A stretch of DNA of 64,000 nucleotides from assembly GCF_014395785.1 (NCBI RefSeq), contig NZ_CP060713.1, forward strand, positions 1 to 64,000, written 5' to 3'. This stretch comes from Nocardioides mesophilus. Lineage in GTDB: Bacteria; Actinomycetota; Actinomycetes; Propionibacteriales; Nocardioidaceae. This document shows, one piece after another, positions 47,556-56,392 of this stretch. The notes below the pieces were generated by a model, which ran no database searches, was not told where the DNA came from, and was given only the letters and a program-made list of their open reading frames with translations. A program made the translations under genes and the position numbers. Each line of letters opens with the position of its first letter. The first letter of the stretch is position 1.

Positions 47556-48244
47556 TGCGTGTCGCCATCGCCGGCGCAGGGGCCGTGGGCCGCTCCGTGG
47601 CCCGCGAGCTCATCGCCAACGGGCACCAGGTGCTGCTCATCGACAAGGACCCGGCATCGCTGCGGCCCGAGCGCGTGCCCGACGCCGAGTGGCTGCTCGC
47701 CGACTCCTGCGAGCTGTCCTCGCTCGAGGAGTCGCGGATGGAGAGCTGCGACGTGGTCATCGCGGCCACCGGCGACGACAAGGTCAACCTGGTCACCTCG
47801 CTGCTGGCCAAGACGGAGTTCGCGGTCCCCCGCACGGTGGCCCGCGTGAACCACCCGAACAACGAGTGGCTCTTCACCGAGGCGTGGGGAGTGGACGTGA
47901 ACGTCTCGACCCCGCGGATCATGTCCGCCCTGGTCGAGGAGGCCGTCACCGTCGGTGACCTGGTGCGGCTGTTCACCTTCCGCAAGGGCAACGCGAACCT
48001 GGTCGAGCTCACGCTCCCCGACGACTCCCCCTACATCGGCAAGCCGTGCGGGCTGATCCCCTGGCCCGACAACTGCGCGATCGTCACGATCCTGCGCGAC
48101 GGCCAGGTCTACGTGCCGGACGCCGAGCAGCCGATCGAGTCCGGCGACGAGCTGCTGTTCGTGGCCGGCGCCGACTCCGAGGCCGAGCTCCAGTCGCTGC
48201 TCGCGCCCGGGCAGCACGCCGCCGGGAGCCCCCCGCCCGACTGA
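47555..48244 (+). CDS. ceoC: TrkA-family potassium uptake protein, second of pair (CeoC-like)
   Basis: 229 residues with RCK_N (MRVAIAGAGAVGRSVARELIANG, LIDKDPASLRPE) and RCK_C (about 135-215, TLPDDSPYIGKPCGLIPWPDNCAIVTILRDG). Coupled to ceoB. The last 20 residues are a polar tail. Role as for ceoB: nucleotide-sensing regulatory subunit of K+ transport. Confidence 0.92.
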   Translation: MRVAIAGAGAVGRSVARELIANGHQVLLIDKDPASLRPERVPDAEWLLADSCELSSLEESRMESCDVVIAATGDDKVNLVTSLLAKTEFAVPRTVARVNHPNNEWLFTEAWGVDVNVSTPRIMSALVEEAVTVGDLVRLFTFRKGNANLVELTLPDDSPYIGKPCGLIPWPDNCAIVTILRDGQVYVPDAEQPIESGDELLFVAGADSEAELQSLLAPGQHAAGSPPPD

Positions 48245-48270
48245 TCGCCCAGGCTGGCCGAAGGGTCAGG

Positions 48271-48303
48271 CTGAGCGGATGCTCAGGCCGGGTCGGCCTG
48301 AGC
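48271..48303. terminator. Overlapping hairpins between convergent ceoC and DUF3159
   Basis: GCTCAGGCC-GGGTC-GGCCTGAGC is a perfect 9-bp stem (48281-48303) that covers the last codons of the DUF3159 gene. A second, mutually exclusive stem CTGAGC-GGAT-GCTCAG (48271-48286) overlaps it. Likely stops transcription from both sides; no T-run. Confidence 0.6.
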
Positions 48304-49128
48304 GGCGCCAGGGCCGCCGAGGTCCGGACCGTCGCCGCCGACCGGGGTCCGGTTGCGCGCCAGGAGCCACACCATCCCGCCGAGAGCCGCGAGCTGCAGA
48401 GGCCAGCCCATCACGATCTTGCTCAGGGCGAGTGCCGCCACCATCGCCTCGGCGTCCTCGGCCGCGCGCCCCATCAAGTACAGCGGGGCCTGCACCCCCA
48501 CCCGCAGCACGCACGGGAGCACGAGCATCCAGGTGAGGTTGCCGCAGAGCCGGACCACCCGGGGGTCGCGGTGCCAGGCGGTCGGGTCGCCGGCCACGCT
48601 GCCCACCATGAAGCCGACCAGCGGCCAGCGGACCAGGATCGAGAGCACCATCACGACGGCGTACACCGCGTTGTAGATGAGCCCGGGCAGGAAGTAGGCC
48701 AGCGCGTTCTCGTCGGCGGAGCCGCCCGACTGGGCGCTGCGCCAAGCGAATAGGGCGCCGATCCCGATGCCGACCAGCGAGTTGACGACGAACTGCACCG
48801 TGGACCGCTGCACCAGCCGGATCACCAGCAGCACGAGCGCCGTCGAGACGCTGAGCACGAGCGCCGGCTGCAGCCGGTCCATGGTGAGGAAGGTGATCGT
48901 GAAGGCGAGCGTGGGGACGGCGGCCTCGAGCATGCCGCGCCGGCCGCCGAGCGCCTTGGACAGCTGAGCGCGCACGACCGCCTCGACGGTCTCCGCGTCC
49001 ACGGGGTCCGCGGCGTCGACGAGGTCCGCGACGTCCGCGGGGTCCGCGGCGTCCACAGGGTCAGCGGGGTCGACCGGTTGCCCGTCGGGCGACTCGAACG
49101 GCTGCTCGGTCGATCGCTCCTCGGCCAT
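48283..49128 (-). CDS. DUF3159 membrane protein (Rv2693c-like)
   Basis: 281 residues. The first 50 are acidic, with repeated DPAD/DAAD units; then come about six helices (LEAAVPTLAFTITFLTM, LVLSVSTALVLLVIRLV and so on) and GDPTAWHRDPRVVRLCGNLTWMLVLPCVLR. Family DUF3159, always near ceoC in actinobacteria; function unknown, a role with K+ or envelope is only a guess. ATG at 49128; a TTG two codons earlier is possible. Confidence 0.85.
   Translation of the reverse strand: MAEERSTEQPFESPDGQPVDPADPVDAADPADVADLVDAADPVDAETVEAVVRAQLSKALGGRRGMLEAAVPTLAFTITFLTMDRLQPALVLSVSTALVLLVIRLVQRSTVQFVVNSLVGIGIGALFAWRSAQSGGSADENALAYFLPGLIYNAVYAVVMVLSILVRWPLVGFMVGSVAGDPTAWHRDPRVVRLCGNLTWMLVLPCVLRVGVQAPLYLMGRAAEDAEAMVAALALSKIVMGWPLQLAALGGMVWLLARNRTPVGGDGPDLGGPGAAQADPA
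48995..49075. repeat. Degenerate 9-bp repeats coding the acidic DPAD tract
   Basis: Repeated units of the form GTCCGCGG-GGTC/GGCGTC coding Asp-Pro-Ala-Asp and variants in the DUF3159 N-terminus (about residues 20-45). The tract is a plausible site of length variation between strains. Confidence 0.5.
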
Positions 49129-49164
49129 GCTCAACCGGTGCTCGCGAGGGCGCTCATCGACGTC

Positions 49165-49530
49165 TCACCGGAGCTCGTAGCGGGGGTTGAACATCACCCG
49201 CTGCGAGTCCTGGATGCCGATCCGGCCGATCACCTTGATCTGCCGACCGGGCTCGATCCCGGCGATCCGACGGCGCCCGAGCCAGACGACGGTGATCACC
49301 CCCGAGCCGTCGTAGAGCTCGGCCTCGAGGGCCGGCACGCCACCGCGCGGCCGCAGCGTCACGGTCCGCAGGCTCCCCTGGATCTCCAGTCGCTGCCGGT
49401 CGTGCGCGTCACCGATCGGGCAGCACCCGGCCTTCACCGCGTCACGCTGCAGCTCCTCGGCCTCGGTGTCGCTGCCCTGGGCCCACCGGGTCAGGCCCCG
49501 CCGCAGGCGGCCGCCCTTCACCTCTGTCAT
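49165..49530 (-). CDS. OB-fold nucleic-acid-binding protein (Rv2694c-like)
   Basis: 121 residues. VTLRPRGGVPALEAELYDGSGVITVVWLGRRRIAGIEPGRQIKVIGRIG gives the five-strand OB pattern typical of tRNA-anticodon-like domains. The N-terminal 45 residues include QRDAVKAGCCPIGD with two cysteines. Part of the conserved ceo-dut block; precise role unknown. Confidence 0.85.
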   Translation of the reverse strand: MTEVKGGRLRRGLTRWAQGSDTEAEELQRDAVKAGCCPIGDAHDRQRLEIQGSLRTVTLRPRGGVPALEAELYDGSGVITVVWLGRRRIAGIEPGRQIKVIGRIGIQDSQRVMFNPRYELR

Positions 49531-49596
49531 GACTCCAGCGTAACCAGCCCGCGGGGTCCCCGGCGCCGGAGGGCCGGATCGGTGCCGAACGGCGTC

Positions 49597-50253
49597 TCAG
49601 ACCTCGGTCGGGGGCTGGACCAGTCCACCGGGGACGGTCAGCGGCAGCGGCTCACCCGGCGCGTGCGGAGCGGTGCCGCGCCGCACCACGACGTCGCGCA
49701 GCGCGGTCTCGATCAGCCCGTCGTCGTCGGGGTCGAGGGCCGGCTTGCCGAACAGCGTGGCGCGCAGCAGCCAGCGCGGGCCGGCGATCCCGAACACCCG
49801 CGACGGCTGGCTCCCGGTCCGGCCGTCGGGGGTGCTCACGTTGAGCACCACGCGCAGCTCGGTCCCCCACGGGCCCTCCGCCTCGGTGGCGGTGCCGCCG
49901 CGGCGGGTCACCTCGGCCGCGATCTCGCGGCGGACGTCGTCCCAGATGTCGCCGTGGCGCGGCGCGGCGAACGCGCGCAGCTCCAGCGCGCCCTCCTCGT
50001 GGGCCAGCACGGCCGCGACCACCTGCTCGCTGCGCTCGTCGACCTGGAGCTGCAGCTCCAGGCCCTCCTGCAGGCGCAGCACCAGGCTGCCGAGGTCCAC
50101 CACGTTCGGCTCGTCGGGAACGTCCCGCTCGGAGACGTCCCACGGACCCTGGGCACGCGGAGCGGCAGCGGCGTCCCCGACACCCTCGGCGCTCTCGGCG
50201 CCTGCCTGCTCGGTGGCCTCGGTCTCCTCGGACCCCTTCCGGCGGAACTTCAC
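49597..50253 (-). CDS. DUF3710 protein (Rv2696c-like)
   Basis: 218 residues: acidic low-complexity head (about 5-30), then [24 protein letters not shown], the DUF3710 opening, and [22 protein letters not shown] late in the chain. Soluble, function unknown, confined to actinobacteria. GTG start overlapping the dut stop (GTGA), so coupled to dut. Confidence 0.88.
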   Translation of the reverse strand: MKFRRKGSEETEATEQAGAESAEGVGDAAAAPRAQGPWDVSERDVPDEPNVVDLGSLVLRLQEGLELQLQVDERSEQVVAAVLAHEEGALELRAFAAPRHGDIWDDVRREIAAEVTRRGGTATEAEGPWGTELRVVLNVSTPDGRTGSQPSRVFGIAGPRWLLRATLFGKPALDPDDDGLIETALRDVVVRRGTAPHAPGEPLPLTVPGGLVQPPTEV

Positions 50254-50741
50254 GGTGTCTCCTCGATCTGCTGGGCTTCCAGTGTCTGTGCGGGGCGCCC
50301 CTCCAGGAAGCCGCCCGTGGAACCGTACCCGCCCGCGCCGCGGACAGAACCCGGCAGGCGGTCCACCTCGACGAACCGGGCCTGCTCCACCTTCTGCACC
50401 ACCAGCTGCGCGATCCGGTCCCCACGGTCGAGGACGACGGCCTCCCGCGGATCGAGGTTGATCAGCAGCACCTTGATCTCCCCGCGGTAGCCGGCGTCGA
50501 CGGTCCCGGGCGCGTTGACGATCGACACCCCGAACCGGGCCGCCAGCCCCGAGCGCGGGTGCACCAGGGCGACGTACCCCTCGGGGAGGGCGATCCCCAC
50601 GCCGGTGGGGACCAGGGCCCGCTCCCCCGGCTCGAGCCGGACTGCGACGGTGGTGGTCAGGTCGGCGCCGGCGTCACCGGGATGCGCGTAGCCGGGCACC
50701 GGGACGCCCGGGTCCAGCCGGTGCAGGAGGATCTCGATCAC
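50250..50741 (-). CDS. dut: dUTP diphosphatase
   Basis: 163-residue trimeric dUTPase that cleaves dUTP to dUMP and PPi, keeping uracil out of DNA and feeding dTMP synthesis. Motif 1 [10 protein letters not shown], motif 2 [31 protein letters not shown] (motifs 2 and 3), motif 4 [11 protein letters not shown] and motif 5 [10 protein letters not shown] near residue 140, here with Tyr where Phe is usual. GTG at 50741 precedes the family start [11 protein letters not shown]; coupled downstream to DUF3710. Confidence 0.96.
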   Translation of the reverse strand: MIEILLHRLDPGVPVPGYAHPGDAGADLTTTVAVRLEPGERALVPTGVGIALPEGYVALVHPRSGLAARFGVSIVNAPGTVDAGYRGEIKVLLINLDPREAVVLDRGDRIAQLVVQKVEQARFVEVDRLPGSVRGAGGYGSTGGFLEGRPAQTLEAQQIEETP

Positions 50742-50851
50742 GTCGGCGACCCTACCGACGCCGGCGCCCCGCCCGGGTGCCAGGATGGGGCCGTCCCGCC
50801 GCCCGCACCTGCCCGCGCCGGCCCGTACCAGCCCTGAGAGCCCTGACCCCC

Positions 50852-51346
50852 GTGAGCACGAAGAGTCCGAGCCCTGCCCACGCCGAGAGGCTCCGGGTGC
50901 CGCTGCGCTGGTGGGCGTTGCTGACGATGTTCTCCGCCGCCGTCCTGGTCGCGTTCCTGGTGGCCACCCCGCTCTGGCTGGCGTTGTCCGTGGCCGGCGT
51001 GCTGTTCGCGTTGATGGCCGCGGTCTTCCTCGGGTACGGCGCCGCGCGGGTCGCCGTGGAGGACGGCACGCTCTACGCCGGACGGGCCCGGATCGGCGTA
51101 GAGCACCTCGGCGTCCCGGTCGCCCTGGACGCCCCGGCGAGCCGCCGGCTGGCCGGCCCGGACGCCGACGCCCGCGCCTACCTGCTGCTGCGTGCCTACG
51201 TGAAGCGCTCGGTGCTGGTCCCGGTCGAGGACCCGGCGGACCCGACGCCGTACTGGCTGGTCTCGACCCGGCACCCCGACCGGGTCGCCGCGGCGATCCT
51301 CGCCGCACGTGAGGCGCACCCGGCTCCCCGTCCCACGGATGGTTGA
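50852..51346 (+). CDS. DUF3093 membrane protein (Rv2698-like)
   Basis: 164 residues with two close helices (about 20-65, [27 protein letters not shown]) and a soluble rest with [20 protein letters not shown] and [21 protein letters not shown], the marks of DUF3093. GTG at 50852. Divergent from dut with 110 bp between. Function unknown. Confidence 0.85.
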   Translation: MSTKSPSPAHAERLRVPLRWWALLTMFSAAVLVAFLVATPLWLALSVAGVLFALMAAVFLGYGAARVAVEDGTLYAGRARIGVEHLGVPVALDAPASRRLAGPDADARAYLLLRAYVKRSVLVPVEDPADPTPYWLVSTRHPDRVAAAILAAREAHPAPRPTDG

Positions 51347-51412
51347 CTGGCCCCGGATCGGGTAGCAGCCTCAGCCGAGGCGGCGTTGCCGCACGAACGA
51401 TGAGGAGTTGAC

Positions 51413-51697
51413 GTGGCTGGTTCGAAGGTGTGGTCCTTGATGGGGCTCGCGTCCACGGTGGTGGCCACGGTGGTCGCCCGCAAGGCGCTCACCACCACCT
51501 GGAAGGTGGCGACCGGCAAGAAGCCGCCGGTCAACGCGGCGCACCCGGATGTGTCCGTCGGCGAGGCGGTCGCCTGGGCGACCGCGAGCGGTGTGGCGGT
51601 CGGCCTGGCCCGGATGCTGGCCTCCCGCAAGGCGGCGGAGTACTACCGCAAGTCGACCGGGCACCTGCCGGCCAACCTGGAGGACGTCGAGGTCTGA
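51413..51697 (+). CDS. DUF4235 membrane protein
   Basis: 94 residues: [22 protein letters not shown], then a conserved [10 protein letters not shown] stretch and a second helix ([32 protein letters not shown]), as in DUF4235. GTG start with GAGGAG six bases upstream. Followed by a strong terminator at 51722-51752. Function unknown. Confidence 0.85.
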   Translation: MAGSKVWSLMGLASTVVATVVARKALTTTWKVATGKKPPVNAAHPDVSVGEAVAWATASGVAVGLARMLASRKAAEYYRKSTGHLPANLEDVEV

Positions 51698-51721
51698 GCG
51701 GCGCCCTCCCGCACGACGCAG

Positions 51722-51752
51722 AGGAGGCCGGACCCGTCGGGTCCGGCCTCCT
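51722..51752. terminator. Strong bidirectional terminator hairpin
   Basis: 14-bp perfect stem with a GTC loop: AGGAGGCCGGACCC on the left, GGGTCCGGCCTCCT on the right, followed by TC. It lies 25 bp after the DUF4235 gene and 12 bp before the end of the convergent DUF4193 gene. Confidence 0.9.
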
Positions 51753-51763
51753 TCGTGCGCGAC

Positions 51764-52054
51764 TCACATGCAGTCGCGGCAGATCATCTTCTTCTCGTCC
51801 GCGAGCTGGCTGCGGTGGTGCACCAGGAAGCAGCTCATGCAGGTGAACTCGTCGTCCTGGCGCGGCCGCACCTCCACGGCGAGCTCCTCGTGGGAGAGGT
51901 CGGCTCCGGGAAGCTCGAACGACTCGGCGGCCTCCGCCTCGTCCTCGTCCACCTTGCCCGAGTTCTTGTCGTGCCGGCGAGCCTTCAGCTCCTCGAGGCT
52001 TTCCTCGCCCTGCTCCTCGTCGTTCTTGCGAGGAGCGTCGTAATCAGTTGCCAT
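51764..52054 (-). CDS. DUF4193 zinc-ribbon-like protein (Rv2699c-like)
   Basis: 96 residues. MATDYDAPRKNDEE, SLEELKARR, ESFELPGADLS and the C-terminal CMSCFLVHHRSQL ... MICRDCM, with two CxxC pairs that should bind Zn. Same layout as mycobacterial Rv2699c. ATG at 52054; a GTG 14 codons upstream is not family-like. Function unknown, strongly conserved in actinobacteria. The 297-bp space upstream (52055-52351) holds its promoter and no gene that I can support. Confidence 0.92.
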   Translation of the reverse strand: MATDYDAPRKNDEEQGEESLEELKARRHDKNSGKVDEDEAEAAESFELPGADLSHEELAVEVRPRQDDEFTCMSCFLVHHRSQLADEKKMICRDCM

Positions 52055-52351
52055 TGTGCGTCTCCTGGCCCCCGTGTCCTTGTTCTCGTCGGTCACGAAG
52101 CCGATGTCTGCCGGCTTCGGTGGGTCTGCGTCGCGAAGTTCGTCGTGAGGCTGCGTGGCGGATTGTGCACCATGAGGCCCCTGTCGTGCACGGCGATCCC
52201 ATCAGGTGTCGGTCGACGTGCTCGACCGCGAACCGGTCTCCGGCCCGCGGCTCCGCCCCGTCGAGGGTCACACATCGTCCACGCAGCGCTCACAACAGGG
52301 GCGGGGTCGGCTCTATTCCCGCGGCACCGCCGGGTCGATCGGGTCGTCCGC
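52055..52351. other. 297-bp intergenic space; cei homologue absent
   Basis: Lies between suhB and DUF4193 on the same strand. In mycobacteria cei (Rv2700) sits here; I find no matching frame with a signal or membrane helix. A CACAAT hexamer on the minus strand (about 52169) could be a -10 element for DUF4193. Confidence 0.4.
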
Positions 52352-53158
52352 TCACCCGGTCAGGCCGACCCGCTCCACGAGTGCGGCGAAGTCGGCGAAC
52401 CCGTCGGCCGGCGCGGCCACCACCAGCCGCTTGCCACCCACGCCGGTCCCCTGCCACACCCGGGCCCCGGCCTCCTCGGCGACCAGACCGCCCGCGGCGA
52501 GGTCCCACTCGTGCAGGCCCTCCTCGACGTAGGCGTCGGTGCGGCCGGCCCCGACGTAGCAGAGGTCGAGGGCCGCGGAGCCGAGGCGGCGTACGTCGCG
52601 CACCTCGCCCAGCAGCCGGGCCACCGCCTGCGCCTGCGCCACCCGGGTGGACCGCTCGTAGCTGAAGCCGGTGATCACCAGCCGCTGATCGAGCGGCACC
52701 ACCGGACGCACCCGGATCGGGGCGCCGTCGAGGAAGGCGCCGCCGCCCCGGGTCGCGGTGAAGCACTCCCCCTTCACGACGTCCAGGACCACCCCGGCGA
52801 CCACCTGCTCGCCGGCCCTGGCGGCGATGGAGACGGCGTACTGCGGGATGCCGTAGAGGAAGTTGACGGTGCCGTCGATCGGGTCGACGACCCAGGTGAC
52901 CCCGGTGCTGGAGTCCGAGGACTCCCCCTCCTCGCCGACGAAGCCGTCGCCGGGACGCTCCTCGAGCAGCCGGGCCCGGATCAGCTCCTCGGAACGGTGG
53001 TCGACCTCGGTGACCACGTCGGTGGGGCTGGTCTTGGTCGCCGCCACCTCCACGCCCTCGCGGCGCAGCCGCAGCACCTCGGCCGCCGCCTCCCGGGCCA
53101 CCCGCTCGGCCAGCGCGAGCAGCTGGTCCCGGTCGACGTCGCTCGTCGTCCCCGTCAT
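52352..53158 (-). CDS. suhB: Inositol monophosphatase family protein
   Basis: 268 residues. Metal sites: GEEGESS (Glu near 75), WVVDPIDGTVNFLYGIP (Asp90, Asp93 region) and EWDLAAGGLVAEEAG near 220. Dephosphorylates inositol-1-phosphate or related sugar phosphates; in actinobacteria the inositol feeds mycothiol and phosphatidylinositol. Matches Rv2701c in position and type. ATG start two bp after the ferrochelatase stop, so probably co-transcribed. Confidence 0.93.
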   Translation of the reverse strand: MTGTTSDVDRDQLLALAERVAREAAAEVLRLRREGVEVAATKTSPTDVVTEVDHRSEELIRARLLEERPGDGFVGEEGESSDSSTGVTWVVDPIDGTVNFLYGIPQYAVSIAARAGEQVVAGVVLDVVKGECFTATRGGGAFLDGAPIRVRPVVPLDQRLVITGFSYERSTRVAQAQAVARLLGEVRDVRRLGSAALDLCYVGAGRTDAYVEEGLHEWDLAAGGLVAEEAGARVWQGTGVGGKRLVVAAPADGFADFAALVERVGLTG

Positions 53159-53160
53159 CC

Positions 53161-54246
53161 TCAGTCCTGCCCGCACAGCGCGGGGCGGGGTCCGCGGGCG
53201 TTGGCGCAGCAGCCGGCCGGGCACACGTCCCACGACGGCGGCTGCGAGCCGACGGCGGGGCGGGCGACGTCCTTGCCCTGCTCGACCGCGGCACGCTCGA
53301 CCACGAGCTCGCGGACCATGGCGACGAACCGGGGGTCGAGCCCCGCCGTCGCGGCCCGTCCGAACTCCAGCCCGAGCTTCTCCGCGGTCGCCTTGGCCTC
53401 GGTGTCGAGGTCGTAGATCACCTCCATGTGGTCGGAGACGAAGCCGATCGGCACCACCACGACCGCCTCCGTGCCCTCGCGGGCCAGCTCCTCCATCCGG
53501 TCGTTGACGTCGGGCTCCAGCCACGGGATGTGCGGCGGGCCGGAGCGGGAGCAGTAGACCAGCTCGGAGACGTAGCGGTGCCCGGTCTCCTGCCGCACCC
53601 GCTCGACGATCTCCTCCATCACGCTGCGGTGCTGGGAGACGTAGGCGCCGCCGCGCCCGCTCTGGTCGTTCATCAGCGTCGGCACCGAGTGGGTCACGAA
53701 CAGCAGCCGGGCGTCGTGGCGGACCGCGTCGCTGAGCTCGGCCAGCGCGGTCAGCGTCGCGTCGACGTTGGGCTCCACGAAGCCCGGGTGGTTGTAGTAG
53801 TGCCGCAGCTTGTCCAGCCGCGGCGCCCCGGCGCCGACGTCGGCGACCGCGTCGGCGAGGTTCTCGCGGTACTGGCGGCACCCGGAGTAGGAGGAGTACG
53901 CGCTGGTGACCAAGCACACGGCCCGCTTGACGCCGTCGGCCTCCATCCGGCGCAGGGTGTCGGCGAGGTAGGGGTCCCAGTTGCGGTTGCCCCAGTAGAC
54001 CGGGAGGTCGATCCCCGAGGTGCGGAAGTCCTCCTCGATGGCGCCGAGCAGCGCCCGGTTCTGGTCGTTGATCGGGCTGCGGCCGCCGAAGGCGAAGTAG
54101 TGCTCGCCGACCTCCTCCAGGCGCTCGCGGGGGATGCCCCGACCCCGGGTGACGTTCTCCAGGAACGGGACGACGTCCTCGGGCTTCTCGGGGCCGCCGA
54201 AGGAGACCAGCAGGAACGCGTCGTAGGGCGCAGTGTCGGATGCCAT
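53161..54246 (-). CDS. hemH: Ferrochelatase (coproporphyrin III type) with C-terminal cysteine cluster
   Basis: 361 residues. [55 protein letters not shown] (active-site His) and [22 protein letters not shown] with the catalytic Glu. The last 20 residues contain [20 protein letters not shown], with four cysteines, the C-terminal [2Fe-2S] ligands known in actinobacterial ferrochelatases. In monoderms the enzyme (CpfC) inserts iron into coproporphyrin III. ATG at 54246, divergent from the MFS gene, 44 bp apart. Confidence 0.95.
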   Translation of the reverse strand: MASDTAPYDAFLLVSFGGPEKPEDVVPFLENVTRGRGIPRERLEEVGEHYFAFGGRSPINDQNRALLGAIEEDFRTSGIDLPVYWGNRNWDPYLADTLRRMEADGVKRAVCLVTSAYSSYSGCRQYRENLADAVADVGAGAPRLDKLRHYYNHPGFVEPNVDATLTALAELSDAVRHDARLLFVTHSVPTLMNDQSGRGGAYVSQHRSVMEEIVERVRQETGHRYVSELVYCSRSGPPHIPWLEPDVNDRMEELAREGTEAVVVVPIGFVSDHMEVIYDLDTEAKATAEKLGLEFGRAATAGLDPRFVAMVRELVVERAAVEQGKDVARPAVGSQPPSWDVCPAGCCANARGPRPALCGQD

Positions 54247-54290
54247 GCGGTCATCTTAGGAAGGCGGGCACAACCCTAGGATTCGCTTCG

Positions 54291-55514
54291 ATGATCTCCA
54301 CCTACCGGCGCGCGCTGGGGCTGCCCGGCGCGCTCGCCTTCTCCGCCAGCGGCCTGGTCGCCCGGCTGCCCATCTCGATGGTCACGCTGGGCATCGTGCT
54401 GCTGGTGAGCACCCGCACGGGCTCCTACTCGTTGGCCGGGTCGGTGTCGGCGGCGTACCTGGTCCCGAACGCGGTGTGCGCGGTGCCGCTCGCACGGCTG
54501 GTCGACCGGCGCGGCCAGAGCCGGGTGCTGCTGCCGGCGGTGCTGGTGTTCGGGCTCGGGCTCTCGTTGATGATGACCGCGGTGGAGCTCGGCTGGCCGA
54601 CGCCGGTGCCGCACCTGTTCGCGGCGGTCTCGGGCGCGGCGATGCCCCAGATCGGCTCCTGCGTGCGGGCCCGCTGGTCGCGGATCGTCCCGGACAAGCG
54701 GCTGCTCCAGACGGCGTTCGCGATCGAGGCGGTCGCCGACGAGACCGTCTTCATCGTCGGACCGGCGCTGGTCACCCTGCTGGCCACGCTGCTGCACCCG
54801 CTCGCCGGGTTGGGCTGCGCGGTGGTGGCGGCGCTCGCCGGTACGGCGGCCCTGGTCGCGCAGAAGGCCACCGAGCCACCGCCGTCCGGCGCCGGCCACG
54901 GCGGCCGGCAGGCAGGCCCGATCGGCTGGTGGGTGATCGGCCCGCTGACCGCGTGCGCGTTCACGCTGGGCATCCTGTTCGGCGGGGCCGAGGTCGCGAC
55001 GGTCGCCTTCGCCGAGGAGCTGGGCCGCAAGCCGCTGTCCGGATTCCTGCTGGGTGTCTGGGCGCTGGGCAGCCTGCTGGCCGGTCTCGTCGTGGGTGCG
55101 GTCCGGCTGCGCGCGGGCAGCGCCGCCCGGTTCCGGTGGGGGCTGCTGAGCCTGGCGCTGCTGATGACGCCGCTGCCGTTCGTGCAGAGTCTGTGGCTGA
55201 TGACGGTGCTGCTGTTCCTGGCCGGCTTCGCGATCTCGCCGACCTTGATCGCCAGCGTGGCGTGGGTCGAGGAGACGGTGCCGTCCTCGCGGATCACCGA
55301 GGGCATCGCGATCACGACCACCGGGCTGGCGGCGGGAGTGGCGCCGGGTGCCGCCGTGGTCGGCGTGGTCATCGACGCCTACGGCGCCTCGGTGAGCTAC
55401 TGGGTGCCGGCCGCCGCCGGCTTCGTGGGCGCCGCGGTCGCGTTCACGGCGTGGCCGTGGCAGCGGGGTCGGACGGCGGCGCGGCCGGTAGCGCCCAGCG
55501 GATCCCCCGGGTGA
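54291..55514 (+). CDS. MFS transporter
   Basis: 407 residues, about 12 helices; the short motif A LARLVDRRGQSRVLLPA (about residues 63-79) and the C-terminal WVEETVPSSRITEGIAITTTGLAAGVAPGAAVVG look like a group of actinobacterial MFS proteins without known substrate. ATG at 54291; an in-frame ATG at 54240 would overlap hemH. The last 71 bp overlap the end of the convergent MpaB-like gene. Confidence 0.88.
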   Translation: MISTYRRALGLPGALAFSASGLVARLPISMVTLGIVLLVSTRTGSYSLAGSVSAAYLVPNAVCAVPLARLVDRRGQSRVLLPAVLVFGLGLSLMMTAVELGWPTPVPHLFAAVSGAAMPQIGSCVRARWSRIVPDKRLLQTAFAIEAVADETVFIVGPALVTLLATLLHPLAGLGCAVVAALAGTAALVAQKATEPPPSGAGHGGRQAGPIGWWVIGPLTACAFTLGILFGGAEVATVAFAEELGRKPLSGFLLGVWALGSLLAGLVVGAVRLRAGSAARFRWGLLSLALLMTPLPFVQSLWLMTVLLFLAGFAISPTLIASVAWVEETVPSSRITEGIAITTTGLAAGVAPGAAVVGVVIDAYGASVSYWVPAAAGFVGAAVAFTAWPWQRGRTAARPVAPSGSPG

Positions 55515-56343
55515 CCACCTCGCCGGCGGCCCGCACCACGGTGGCCTCGGTCACCGGCAGGTAGGGCAGCACCAGCTTGCGCCGGGCCCACCAGGGCAGC
55601 AGCCCGACCGCGGCGGCCGACAGGGCGGCGTACGGCGGACGGGCCAGCAGCGGCAGCGGCGGGTTGAGCAGCAGGAACCGCGCGGTCTCCCGGGCCTTGG
55701 GGGTGCCGGCCAGCTCGGGGCGGTAGCCGCGCAGCTGCTCGGCCAGCTCGGCCTCGCTGCCGGGCACGTCGAGGGCGCCCAGCGCCTGCGCCACCCGTCC
55801 GGACTCGGCGACGTAGGCGTCCCGACCGGCCTGGTCGAGCGGCCGGGCGCCGTAGGTCTGGTGGGCGCGCAGGAAGCTGTCCACCTCCGCGACGTGCACC
55901 CAGCGGAGCAGGTGCGGGTCCGAGGCGGCGTACGGGCGACCGTCCGGCGCGACCCCGACCACCGTCTCGTGGACCCGACGGATCGCCGCGACCATCTTCT
56001 CCGCGTCCGCTGCCGTGCCGAACGTGGTCACGGCGAGGAAGTGGCTGGTGCGTTGCAGCCGGCCCCAGGCGTCGCCCTTGAAGCCGGAGTGGTCGGCCAC
56101 GCCGGCCATCGCGAGCGGGTGCAGCGACTGGAGCAGCAGCGCCCGGAGGCCGCCGATGAACATCGAGGCGTCGGCGTGCACCTGGCGGATCGCGCTGTCC
56201 TCGGCGAACCAGCGCTCCCCGTCCGCCCCGTGGATCCGGTCGCGCCGGCGGGGTCCCTCGGGGCCGGCCACCCGCTCGAAGAGCCGCTCGCCCACGCTCC
56301 GACGGAGCCCCTCGATCACGCCTGTCACCGGTTCGGTCGCCAC
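55444..56343 (-). CDS. MpaB-like oxygenase (DUF2236)
   Basis: 299 residues. RIHGADGERWFAEDSAIRQVHADASMFIGGLRALLLQSLHPLAMAGVADHS and then RWVHVAEVDSFLRAHQTYG and FLLLNPPLPLLARPPYA are characteristic of DUF2236/MpaB. The conserved histidines of related proteins (latex-clearing protein, MpaB) bind a heme b; enzymatic role here unknown. ATG preceded by no strong site. Divergent from the lactone oxidase gene, 49 bp apart. Confidence 0.85.
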   Translation of the reverse strand: MATEPVTGVIEGLRRSVGERLFERVAGPEGPRRRDRIHGADGERWFAEDSAIRQVHADASMFIGGLRALLLQSLHPLAMAGVADHSGFKGDAWGRLQRTSHFLAVTTFGTAADAEKMVAAIRRVHETVVGVAPDGRPYAASDPHLLRWVHVAEVDSFLRAHQTYGARPLDQAGRDAYVAESGRVAQALGALDVPGSEAELAEQLRGYRPELAGTPKARETARFLLLNPPLPLLARPPYAALSAAAVGLLPWWARRKLVLPYLPVTEATVVRAAGEVVTRGIRWALPAAPPSDPAATATP

Positions 56344-56392
56344 CTCGTCGAGAGTAGCCAGTCGCCTCCAACGACTGCTCTAGGCTCCAGCC

